Shown piece after piece: positions 9,298-17,200 of a DNA stretch of 56,245 nt; within the stretch, counting starts at the first letter, position 1; each line of letters starts with the position of its first letter. Source of the stretch: Nitrospirota bacterium (GTDB lineage Bacteria > Nitrospirota > UBA9217); NCBI GenBank assembly GCA_023229435.1, contig JALNZF010000021.1:1-56245 (forward strand), given 5' to 3'. A program made the translations under genes and the position numbers. The notes beneath the pieces are model-generated. The model saw only the letters and a program-made list of their open reading frames with translations, was not told the origin of the DNA and ran no database searches.

Positions 9298-9323
9298 AAA
9301 AAAGTCGTGCAGTAAACCTCATC

Positions 9324-9545
9324 CTACTGATGCTTCTTCTCGAACAAAGCGATCTCTTTATAAAGATCGGCAACGCGCTTGCCTTTTACGGCACTCTTCC
9401 TGATTTTTGCGTAATCTCCGTATCCTGTTTCAGACTGCATTATAAATCGCGTTGCATTGACCAAGCCAAGATTATTTACCAATGCCTCCCAGCCTGCATC
9501 TCTCAACGCGTAGCCGCTCAGGTTTCTCTGATGTGTTTTAAGCAT
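9324..9545 (-). CDS. Small antitoxin-like partner of the PIN gene
   Basis: A 73-aa protein (MLKTHQRNLSGYALRDAGWE...) with the pattern of small proteins found beside PIN-domain toxins: an ALVNNLGLVNATRFI helix followed by GYGDYAKIRK. It overlaps the end of the PIN gene by 8 bp, so the two are translationally coupled. By context it is the antitoxin or accessory half of a type II module; no DNA-binding domain is obvious. Confidence 0.55.
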   Translation of the reverse strand: MLKTHQRNLSGYALRDAGWEALVNNLGLVNATRFIMQSETGYGDYAKIRKSAVKGKRVADLYKEIALFEKKHQ

Positions 9546-10002
9546 TTTTAAACACCTCCTCTACTAGAAATTCAAGGGGACTGCATACCGACAATGAAAC
9601 CGCATTTCGCTCTTTCTTGGCTTTCCTGACGAATGTATCATCACAGGTGATAAAGTATTCCACGCCGCCGGATTCAGCACAAGCGAGATGCATTGCATCG
9701 AGCGAATCAAAACCGAACTCTTCCAATGTGGTTGCTTTCTTCTTGATCGCATCGCTCATTTTCACGGTCTGCGACGCGAGAGCAACATAATGGGAAACCC
9801 GTTCTTTGCGCTCAGGAAAAGGTGACCGACTGTTCTCATAAGCCAGCACCTATGAACTAATTATACTGAACGCACCAGCCATCGTTTTTTCTAAAATTGA
9901 CAAAAAAGCCTCCGCCTCAAGCCTAATCCTAGCTTGGCTTTGGTCATCAAAAGGCCGGTTATACACGCTGGTATCCAGATATATTTTTATGCGTCGTCTC
10001 AT
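9538..10002 (-). pseudogene. PIN-domain (VapC-like) gene interrupted by an in-frame amber codon
   Basis: The reading frame encodes a full PIN ribonuclease-like protein starting MRRRIKIYLDTSVYNRPFDD, with the first acidic residue in YLDTS and later FDSLDAMHLA and FITCDDTF carrying the other active-site acids. A single TAG (9852-9850) sits between IISS and VLAYENS, where relatives have Glu; GAG to TAG is one substitution. The rest of the frame is intact. It may be a recent inactivation, a suppressed codon, or a sequencing error. It lies upstream of, and coupled to, its small partner inside the ssrA island. Confidence 0.7.
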
Positions 10003-10224
10003 ACTCAAAAACCAAAGAGCCAGTCTGTGTATAGAATAGCATGATTCATTACACAATGACAAGCGACAAATGCACTCTATCTATAAGTACCGCTACCTCG
10101 TCCCGTGTTTGAAAGAACGGACCATTGAACAGTTTGTCCAATCACCTGAATTACTGCCTATAATTAGAAATCAAGTTATTACAATATACCCCAAAAACTA
10201 CCCTAAATTGTGAGTGCTGGAAAA

Positions 10225-10260
10225 CAAAAAAAGAGCTAAATCCTTTAAGGACTTAGCTCT
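10225..10260 (-). terminator. New ssrA terminator supplied by the island
   Basis: Stem AGAGCTAA (10232-10239) with TTAGCTCT (10253-10260), extended by TCC/GGA, followed on the minus strand by a run of seven T. It lies about 68 bp past the tmRNA 3' end and replaces the displaced terminator at 5824-5852. Confidence 0.75.
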
Positions 10261-10328
10261 GGTCTCCACCTGAGTCCGATGGAGAGTTTCGCTGAAAATC
10301 AAAATATAACTGCAAAATCAAGTAGTTA

Positions 10329-10682
10329 TGGTGGAGGCGGCGGGAATTGAACCCGCGTCCGAAAATCGTCAGCCGAAAGCTCATACATGCTTATCCCCTC
10401 GTTTTAAGCTCTCGCCTCATCCGGCGCCTTGGGGAAAGCTTCGGAATCGGCCAGCCCGGTTTTTCTTATCTTCCCGCCCCGGACGGCGTCGGGAAGACCA
10501 GCCTGGTTTTTGACGTTTCTGCGACTGTTCAGGCGCCGGCCGCGAAACGCGCTACCTAATTAGGCAGCGAGTGCCAGTTCTTGATTATTGGCAGTTGATC
10601 TTTACCATGTGTTTAACGAGCCCCATGGTACCTCGGCATGCAACTCCCGACCTCTGTATCCCCGTCGAAGCCTGTCGCCCCC
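10329..10682 (-). ncRNA. ssrA: Transfer-messenger RNA
   Basis: tmRNA rescues stalled ribosomes and tags the nascent protein for degradation. The 5' end GGGGGCG (10682-10676) pairs over 7 bp with the 3' CGCCTCC before ACCA (ends at 10329). The 3' T-arm GGGTTCAATTCCC is present. The tag frame (10592-10560) encodes ANNQELALAA followed by TAA. The total of about 354 nt is normal. The 3' end is the integration site of the neighbouring island, which restores the sequence. Confidence 0.95.
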
Positions 10683-10721
10683 CTTTTCTTTAAAGACAGT
10701 TCAATGTTCAAAGTTAACTCT

Positions 10722-10757
10722 GAACCCTGACCCCTGAACCCTGAACCCCTGAACCCA
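10722..10757. repeat. Tandem CCCTGAACC-type repeat
   Basis: Degenerate units of ACCCCTGAACCCTGA upstream of ssrA. The same kind of GTTCAGGGTTCA sequence occurs near 22925 and 47640 inside the prophage, so it is one of the dispersed repeats shared by host and phage. Confidence 0.5.
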
Positions 10758-10769
10758 TTACATACTACT

Positions 10770-11099
10770 TCATTCCTCTTCGCTATTCAACAGCCTTTTC
10801 ACCTCACTGTCGCTTATGCCGCTGATGCGGACGATCTTTTTCCGTGACGTGTGGCCGGAAACGATCTCAACATTGGATTTGGGGATAGACAGGGTGGTAG
10901 CGAGGAACTTCACTAACGCCTCGTTGGCAGCGCCGTCGACCGGCGGAGCGGTGAGTCTGATCTTGAGCCCGCCGCTATCCATCGTGACGATCTCGTTCTT
11001 CGAGGCGCGGGGCTGGATCCGTATTGAGACGGTAACCGGCGGCTCCGGACCTTTATTCCTGGGCAGGCTTTTCTTCAGTGACAACGCCGGCCTCCTCAA
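10770..11099 (-). CDS. DUF167 (YggU-like) protein
   Basis: A small conserved protein of the DUF167/YggU family, whose function is unknown. The core runs from VSIRIQPRASKNEI through IRLTAPPVDGAANEAL, the family signature, to VRISG near the end. The first ATG overlaps the upstream gene by 47 bp; a CTG start at LPRNK close to that gene's stop would shorten the overlap and fit the usual 95-100 aa length. It follows the DivIVA-like gene, an arrangement common in deltaproteobacteria. Confidence 0.88.
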   Translation of the reverse strand: MRRPALSLKKSLPRNKGPEPPVTVSIRIQPRASKNEIVTMDSGGLKIRLTAPPVDGAANEALVKFLATTLSIPKSNVEIVSGHTSRKKIVRISGISDSEVKRLLNSEEE

Positions 11100-11544
11100 A
11101 GGTGACCATTTCCCGGTGCATCTCGATGATCTTCTTGATGTCCTGTAAGAAGTGATGCTTCCGGCGCTTCAGCTCCTGGATATCCACATCCAGCTTTGCC
11201 TTTTCATCCTGGGCGTTGTTCAGAAGCTGCAGCCGGCGCACCTCCGCTTCCTTGATAATGACGTCCGCCGCGCTGCGCGCGCTTTCCTTCTGGTTCTCCA
11301 TGAGCTTCTGGGTCATCAACAACGTGTTCTTGACGATCTCTTCCCGCTCGTTCAGTTCGCGCAGGCGCTGATCATAGTCCTGGCGGAAATCCCGCAGTTC
11401 CGTTACCTCCCGCAACAGTGTTTCCATCTCGTCCCGCACCAGGTCGAGGAACATCTCGACCTCGGTCCGCTCATAGCCGCGGAAGACCACATGGAACCGT
11501 TTCTGCTGGATGTCGATCGGTGTTACCCTGATTTCGTTCGTCAT
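11053..11544 (-). CDS. DivIVA-domain protein
   Basis: A 163-aa coiled-coil protein of the DivIVA family, membrane-curvature-associated scaffolds involved in septum or pole organisation. The conserved N-terminus (VTPIDIQQKRFHVVFRGYER with nearby VEMFLDLV) is followed by continuous coiled coil to about residue 150. The start at 11544 is chosen because AAGGAGGC precedes it; longer frames upstream lack homology. It is first of a two-gene operon with DUF167. Confidence 0.88.
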   Translation of the reverse strand: MTNEIRVTPIDIQQKRFHVVFRGYERTEVEMFLDLVRDEMETLLREVTELRDFRQDYDQRLRELNEREEIVKNTLLMTQKLMENQKESARSAADVIIKEAEVRRLQLLNNAQDEKAKLDVDIQELKRRKHHFLQDIKKIIEMHREMVTFEEAGVVTEEKPAQE

Positions 11545-12090
11545 ACGAGAGCCTCCTTGAACGTGGGCCATATTGTCAAAATCAACCACAGAGACCACAC
11601 AGTTTCGAACAACTGAAAAACCCCGCATGCTTAGCACGGCAGAGCGGCGAGCTGCCCAAAAAAATACAACGGGAACTATTGCTGATTCTTCTCCTGTCAC
11701 CTTTCTTGCGTGCCCAAGAAAGGTGACCCAAAGAAGGGCACCCGACGAAAATTCTTCACGGTGTGCTCAGTCGTCCTCAGTACATTTCGGAAACTCGCCC
11801 TGCGGGCTCAGACAGTCCAAAATGCTTAACCCTCGGACTCGGTCGCACGCCTAAATTTTCGAATGGGGGTAAAGCAAAAAAGCCTTGTTTTACCCCAATC
11901 CCGCACGTTCCCGGAGCGGCCCTTACGACATTATTGGGCACCCGTCTTGGCCTAAGGAAGCGTCCCGCAGGGCGAACGCGTTGTACTGCCTGCACCCAGC
12001 GCTTACGAGTGCTACGTCGCGAGTGCAGGGTGTCTGAGGCCGCAGGCCGAGTTTACGCGGGCGAGCGGACGTGGCCTTAGACGGGTCAAA
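11545..12090. other. Intergenic region up to the prophage end
   Basis: No gene supported. A hairpin CACCTTTCTTG...CAAGAAAGGTG (11698-11725) may terminate or be a dispersed repeat. The rest is GC-rich, with open frames on both strands that look like low-constraint sequence. The last bases before the prophage are GGTCAAAAA. Confidence 0.5.
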
Positions 12091-12129
12091 AATGTCGTTC
12101 AGGACGCGAAGGGGATATAACCCGACGTC

Positions 12130-12165
12130 CAGTTTGAGAAAAATTATCGCGCAGTTTGAGAAAAA
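12130..12165. repeat. Prophage end: two transposase-site-like repeats (head/tail-gene end)
   Basis: CAGTTTGAGAAAAA occurs at 12130-12143 and 12152-12165, 22 bp (two helical turns) apart. The same motif is inverted at the other prophage end. Spacing and placement fit MuA-type end binding sites. Confidence 0.6.
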
Positions 12166-12305
12166 CAGGGGCTGAGGGTGCCTTTTGTTTCAAATTTAAA
12201 CACAATTCAGGCCCTCTATAACCTCTCTTTAATGGTCTTTTACTACCATATATAAGGGCGGTTTGCAACCCCAAAAAATACCCCTCAAAGCCCTTCCCTG
12301 AAACC

Positions 12306-13085
12306 CTATCTGGCCCTCGGTTTGAAGTTCATAATTAAGAGCTCCCGCATGCCCTTCTTTGCTCCCGTTTTGCCTGCTGAGTACTGGGTTGTAACTGACT
12401 GTATCCGGAACTCTTTGTAGAGGGCACGGATCTCGGGAACATCGTTGATTGACATGATAAACTTACCCTTCACGGTGCGCAGGAGGTCACGTAGTTTCTC
12501 GAAATCATCCCGGCTGAATATCCCCTTGCCGTAGTCGTTTTCACAGCGGTAATAAGGAGGGTCTATATAGAAGAACGTCGTTGGCCGATCGAACCTGGCG
12601 ATCACATAACCATAGGGCTTGTTCTCAATATATGCCCGCGCGAGGCGGAGATGGACAGCGGATAACTCCTCCTCAATCCGAAGCAGGTTGAAGTTAGATC
12701 TCCTGAGTGGTGAGATCGAGAATGACGGGCTCGTTATTTTGGCGGCAAAGCCGGTCTTCAGCAGGAAGTAAAACCGTGCCGCGCGCTGGATATCCGTGAG
12801 GACGTCCGGAGGCGTCTGCTTGAACCGCTCGAACTCCTCACGCGATACGAGGATCCAGCGGAAATAGCGGATAAACTCATCAAGGTGATGCTTTACGACC
12901 CGGTAGAGCGTAACAAGGTCAGCATTGATGTCGTTGATGATCTCTACTTCCGACTCTTCTTTTTTGAAAAACAACCACGATGCGCCTGCAAAAACCTCGC
13001 AGTAACCGGTATGCTCGGGGATCATCGAGACAATCCTGTTTGCGAGCTTTGACTTCCCTCCCAAATACGACAAAAAGCTGTTCAT
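12306..13085 (-). CDS. Dam-type (D12 class) DNA adenine methyltransferase
   Basis: An N6-adenine methyltransferase using S-adenosylmethionine. It has the D12 N-terminal motif YLGGKSKLANRI for SAM binding, a second VFAGASWLFF motif and the catalytic DPPY motif (FFYIDPPYY). The length of 259 aa is normal. The start at 13085 has GGGGAGG before it. It is the last gene at the prophage end, the position where Mu carries mom, so a role in protecting phage DNA from host restriction is likely. Target site cannot be read from sequence. Confidence 0.92.
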   Translation of the reverse strand: MNSFLSYLGGKSKLANRIVSMIPEHTGYCEVFAGASWLFFKKEESEVEIINDINADLVTLYRVVKHHLDEFIRYFRWILVSREEFERFKQTPPDVLTDIQRAARFYFLLKTGFAAKITSPSFSISPLRRSNFNLLRIEEELSAVHLRLARAYIENKPYGYVIARFDRPTTFFYIDPPYYRCENDYGKGIFSRDDFEKLRDLLRTVKGKFIMSINDVPEIRALYKEFRIQSVTTQYSAGKTGAKKGMRELLIMNFKPRAR

Positions 13086-13240
13086 TTGCGCCTCCCCATA
13101 ATTAGGTTGAACCAAAGGGAAGCCCCTGATATAATCGCCTCGCCCTGTACAGGGTGCGGGCGGCATCGGGGCAACCCGACTGTCACGTTGATAGCGTGAT
13201 TGGTTTGGGGAGGTGTAAACTCCTCTGACTGTCGCCCGTT

Positions 13241-13534
13241 CTATGGTGTTATCTTTTTAACTCCTTGTACTTTTAATATGTGGCAAATGGCAAGCGCTAC
13301 TTGTTCAGACTGCACTGACGCTTCATTTCTCATACTCTCGATGGCCGCAGCCGCCTGGCGGGTCTCTTTGCTGTTCTCGATCAGGAGCGTTGGTAGCCAC
13401 TTCATCGCGCAATCCTTGAGATCGAGGTCCGCGCCGCTCTGCGGGTCCTTGCCGCGCACATGGATGAACCACTCGCACTCCTCACCCCAACAAGCGGCTT
13501 TTATTTTAGGACATTTTTTCTTAATCTCTTTCAT
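13241..13534 (-). CDS. Hypothetical phage protein, 97 aa
   Basis: Not recognised. A lysine-rich start (MKEIKKKCPKIKAACWGEE) with three Cys near ACWGEECEWF is followed by a helical C-terminal half rich in Ala and Glu. It lies just downstream of the tail collar gene and upstream of the methylase; possibly a small regulatory or metal-binding protein. Confidence 0.6.
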   Translation of the reverse strand: MKEIKKKCPKIKAACWGEECEWFIHVRGKDPQSGADLDLKDCAMKWLPTLLIENSKETRQAAAAIESMRNEASVQSEQVALAICHILKVQGVKKITP

Positions 13535-13545
13535 CAGGTGTCTCC

Positions 13546-14187
13546 TTAATCCTTGGTTGCGATGATTATGTCGCAGTATTTTAGATTTGGGATAGTGAAT
13601 GAACCGGATGCGGAATTTGTATGCGTATGCCCATTCCCGCTCCCGACGTCTGATGTGTTATACGCAGTCAGACCTGAAGGGTTGGTGAAATAAGCACCTG
13701 TTCCTTGTGGGACAGATGCAGATGATCCATGATGTTGTTCCGTATGATGATGTGTTGGCATTTCTGCTATGGTTAACATGTGATTATTAACTGTCACCGA
13801 AACCCCAACCGCCTGCGTATTATTAAACACCGCGGAAAACCCCGCCGCACCTCCCGTTGCCACGCTCCCCGTGACAACCCGCAGTGCAGCATCGTTATAG
13901 GCGGCGCTGGTTTCTTTTGTCCAGCCCGTGGGCGCAGCGGTCTGCTGAAACAGCATCCGCGTGCCCGCCACGAATTGGCTTGATCCGGTGACATCGATCG
14001 CGGCCCAGGTGGCGCCGTTGTATGCCTCAAACCGCTTTGTAGCGCTGTTATATCTGACGCAGTCCGTCGGGAGGTTCGCGCCCGCCCCGTTCATTTTCGC
14101 GAGCGTTGCAAACATCTCGCGGATCTCGGTCATAAACCCCAGTTTGGTGCTGGATGAACTTGGTTTGTTAAAATCGCCTTCTGCCAT
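13546..14187 (-). CDS. Tail fibre / collar-domain protein
   Basis: A 213-aa receptor-binding or fibre-tip protein. The middle has the phage collar pattern (PTGWTKETSAAYNDAALRV ... GGAAGFSAVF), and the C-terminus has His-rich segments (MPTHHHTEQHH and GHTHTN) like the metal-binding tips of T4-type fibres. It follows the central J-like tail-tip gene by 27 bp, the usual place for a fibre. Preceded by a GGAGGTTTC site. Confidence 0.8.
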   Translation of the reverse strand: MAEGDFNKPSSSSTKLGFMTEIREMFATLAKMNGAGANLPTDCVRYNSATKRFEAYNGATWAAIDVTGSSQFVAGTRMLFQQTAAPTGWTKETSAAYNDAALRVVTGSVATGGAAGFSAVFNNTQAVGVSVTVNNHMLTIAEMPTHHHTEQHHGSSASVPQGTGAYFTNPSGLTAYNTSDVGSGNGHTHTNSASGSFTIPNLKYCDIIIATKD

Positions 14188-14214
14188 GATGAAACCTCCT
14201 TTTCAGAACTAACC

Positions 14215-17200
14215 CTAATATCCTGTTATTGGGCAACTCCATTCGCCGGTGGTTAATGCTCCGGTGAGGTCATAAAAATAAATTCGAACACTTGCTATAT
14301 AGACCGTGGTGTTTATGGGCGGCGCGCCGGACAGTGCCGGTGACACGGTGAGATCGTCGGTTGAGATATTCGTAATCTGCACTACTTCCGGTCCGGTGAT
14401 CAGATCTACCTTAATCCAATCGTCCACGAGAAAGCGCGCTCCCTGACCGGCGGTCAATTTTACATGGGTTGTGGTGCATGCGGCATCACAGGTGGAAACC
14501 GCATCTACATAGACATATATCGGGAGGCGGGGAGGCGCTCCCTTAACGGCCGGGGTAGCCGACTTAATGTCCGAAAACATTTTGTTGAATTTGAATACAC
14601 TTCCTAATGATGCATTGGTAATAATGCCGCTACCTGAATCGTTCTGCAACTTGACAGAGAGCGTTACGTTTAAGCTGTTGAGCGCGACAATGTCCGCAGC
14701 TGTGCCCGCAAAGGCAAGATGGATCTTTGTGTATCTAAAATTATTAACGAACAGTTTCCATGCCCCGGTATAGGTTATCCAATCGACATTGTTCACGGAC
14801 ACGGATACTATCGGCGTGATTGCAACCGAACCTTTAAAATCGACCTTATCAACATCAACGGAGATCATGGTGCCGGGCACGGTAACTCCCGCATCATACG
14901 TCTGCTCATAAAATGCCGAGGTGTGCATGGGTTCAATAACATACCCGCCCATATTGATAAAATCCTGCATGGTGGTAATCGAATACGCGGTACAAAAACG
15001 ATCCCAGCTCGGGGCTGAGCTTAAATTTCCACCCCTCCAGTTGTCAATTGCGGGGTTCCCGATGTATACAAACACCCCAGGAGACCCGCTGGAAAGGGAA
15101 GTGTCGATCTCTTCCCGCAGGATGATATTGTTGCGCTTTACCCGCAGAACGGTCCCCTCGGCTTCAAACCGGATAACATCCGAGGCCTGGAGCGGTGGAG
15201 ACAGACTGATGCTGCTGCCGATGGTGGAACGGGCTCCGGCGACATATTTAAAGAGTTGTACACCATTTAATGATACTGTTAGTCCGTACAGGTTTAAGAC
15301 GCTTCCGGAGGTAATACAACGCAACATCAACGATCCATAGTCTGTGACCGCTGACGTGAATTCCGCAAACTGATCATTGAAAAATGAACCTCCGGACCAA
15401 TATGCGCCGTCGTTGACGCCAATGGTTGTCACACATTGATTCGAAACGATTTTTAATGCGTGGGCGCCGGGGGCCGTGGTCCAGTTCCCCGCGAGCGGGT
15501 TTTCATCCGCACGGTTGAAATCATCACTGACTCTGTCCTCTGTTTGGACGCATGCATAGGTTGTTTTATCACTGCTGTCATAGTATAACCCGGAGGAAAT
15601 GGGGCTTTCAAAAGCATCCATCCATTGAGAAGTTAATTCAAAATCCGGAGGCTCGCTTACCGTCGCCGTGACGCTATTCGGCGTGCCGAGCAGATCGTTT
15701 GTGTCAATGGCGGTAATCCAGTATTTATATGTGCCCGAGGTCATTTCAAACCAGGTGAAAAACGTGCCGGTGAGCGTGCCAAGGAGTTCCGATGTTGCGT
15801 ATACATCGCCCTTCCGGACCTCATATTCCTTTATCGGAAATGTGCCCGGCACTCCGGTCCACTGGAGCAGCACAAAATTGTCGATGATCTGCTGGGTGAG
15901 GCCAGTTACCGGGGGGGCGCCGTTGATGACCAGGACGGCCTCGCTCGCGGTGGCGCTTTCAAGTCCGCTGGTGTCGAATGCTTTGATCCAAAAATGGATA
16001 GTCCCGGATTGTGTCGGCTTCCAATCCCAGCTATTTTGAGCGAGGTTATTAACGATCAATGTTCCGGCATCCCAGGACGCTCCGAACCGGACCTGATAGC
16101 CCTGCCGATCGCCGTCCGGGATATTGGTCCAGCCGAGATGAATCAGCATGTCGCTTTGCTGTGCGGTGAAATTCTGGACGATCGACGGCGGATCGAGTTT
16201 TCCGAGGGTGAGGATGCTGAGTTGCGGGGCGTTCTGGATCTTTTGTTTGAGGCCCGCCGTATTCACCGTGACGGCGGCGACAATGTAGGTTTTGCCCGTT
16301 TCCACGTTTGCTATTCTGTAATGTCCGTAGGATTTTCCCGAGAAAATCCACCCGCCGCCGTTGTTCCACCAGATTTCAGCATACGAGAACAGGGCCGATC
16401 CGGGATCGGTGAAGTAAACGTCAATCACATCCTCAAGCGTGCCGTCCACCCGCGCAATGACCAGTTCATCAAGCAGAAAGTCATCCACGGCCGGAAGCGG
16501 ATCGAGGCTGTCATAGTTCGGAGTCGGCAATGCCGGCTGAAGGTTGTCCGTGTTGTAGATCGAGGCATTGTATTCCACCCCCGTGATGGTGCATTGCAGA
16601 TCGCGCGTCTTGCGGATGCCGAGCACTCGATACGGTTTTGTGACGGTTGCAGTCTCGCCGAACGCATAAGGATCATATTGTGCAGGCGCCGTGCCGAAGG
16701 GCGTGGAGACGGACAATACGGTGTAAGTGCCCGGTGCGTTTGTGACGGACCGGATGACAATAGAGTCATCGCTCATTCTCACCCAGAGAGAATAGGCGTT
16801 TCCGACCGAGAGCGTCACCTCGCGATCAATGGTCACTTCCGTGGTTGTGGCGGATATAATGCGACCGCCGACTGATCCGGCTGTCGGGATGTCATGTTGG
16901 ACGCTGACAACGTCGCCGGGTTCGCAGACTATGGCATCAATGTCCGCGCCCCACTCTGCCGAGGAGAGGAGGTATTGATTGCAGGCGAGGCGGTACCGCG
17001 CGTGACGCCAGGCCTCCGAGGGCTTGGTGACGCCGAAAAGCTGCAGGCGGGCAGGGCTCGCGCCGCCGGGGTCCACATCCGGGTTGACGATGGAAAATTC
17101 GTCGCGATCGTAGCCCTTCGCCGAATTGATATATTCGATCGTCATCTCCGAGGCCCGATCGGCCAAGGGCATGAAAGATTCCTTAAACTGGTTTTTGTTG

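Larger units (their letters stand above)
5896..10328. mobile_element. Small genomic island integrated in ssrA (about 4.4 kb)
   Basis: Bounded by direct 15-bp copies of the tmRNA 3' end. Cargo: a 209-aa unknown protein (plus strand), and, on the minus strand, a broken PIN gene, its small partner, and a large primase-helicase. No tyrosine recombinase is present, so it is either a decayed or a non-autonomous island. Similar direct repeats at 5906-5976 and 10131-10203 (AGTTTGTCCAAT ... TTACAATRTACCCCA) lie near both ends and may be recombinase arm sites or the ends of two related elements. Confidence 0.7.

Noticed and set aside
9850..10062. Independent 70-aa gene upstream of the PIN C-terminal part
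   Set aside because: Same frame as the downstream part and separated by one stop; together they make one PIN protein.
11777..11995. 72-aa minus-strand frame between DivIVA and the prophage
   Set aside because: Low-complexity translation, no ribosome site, no family; spacer sequence.
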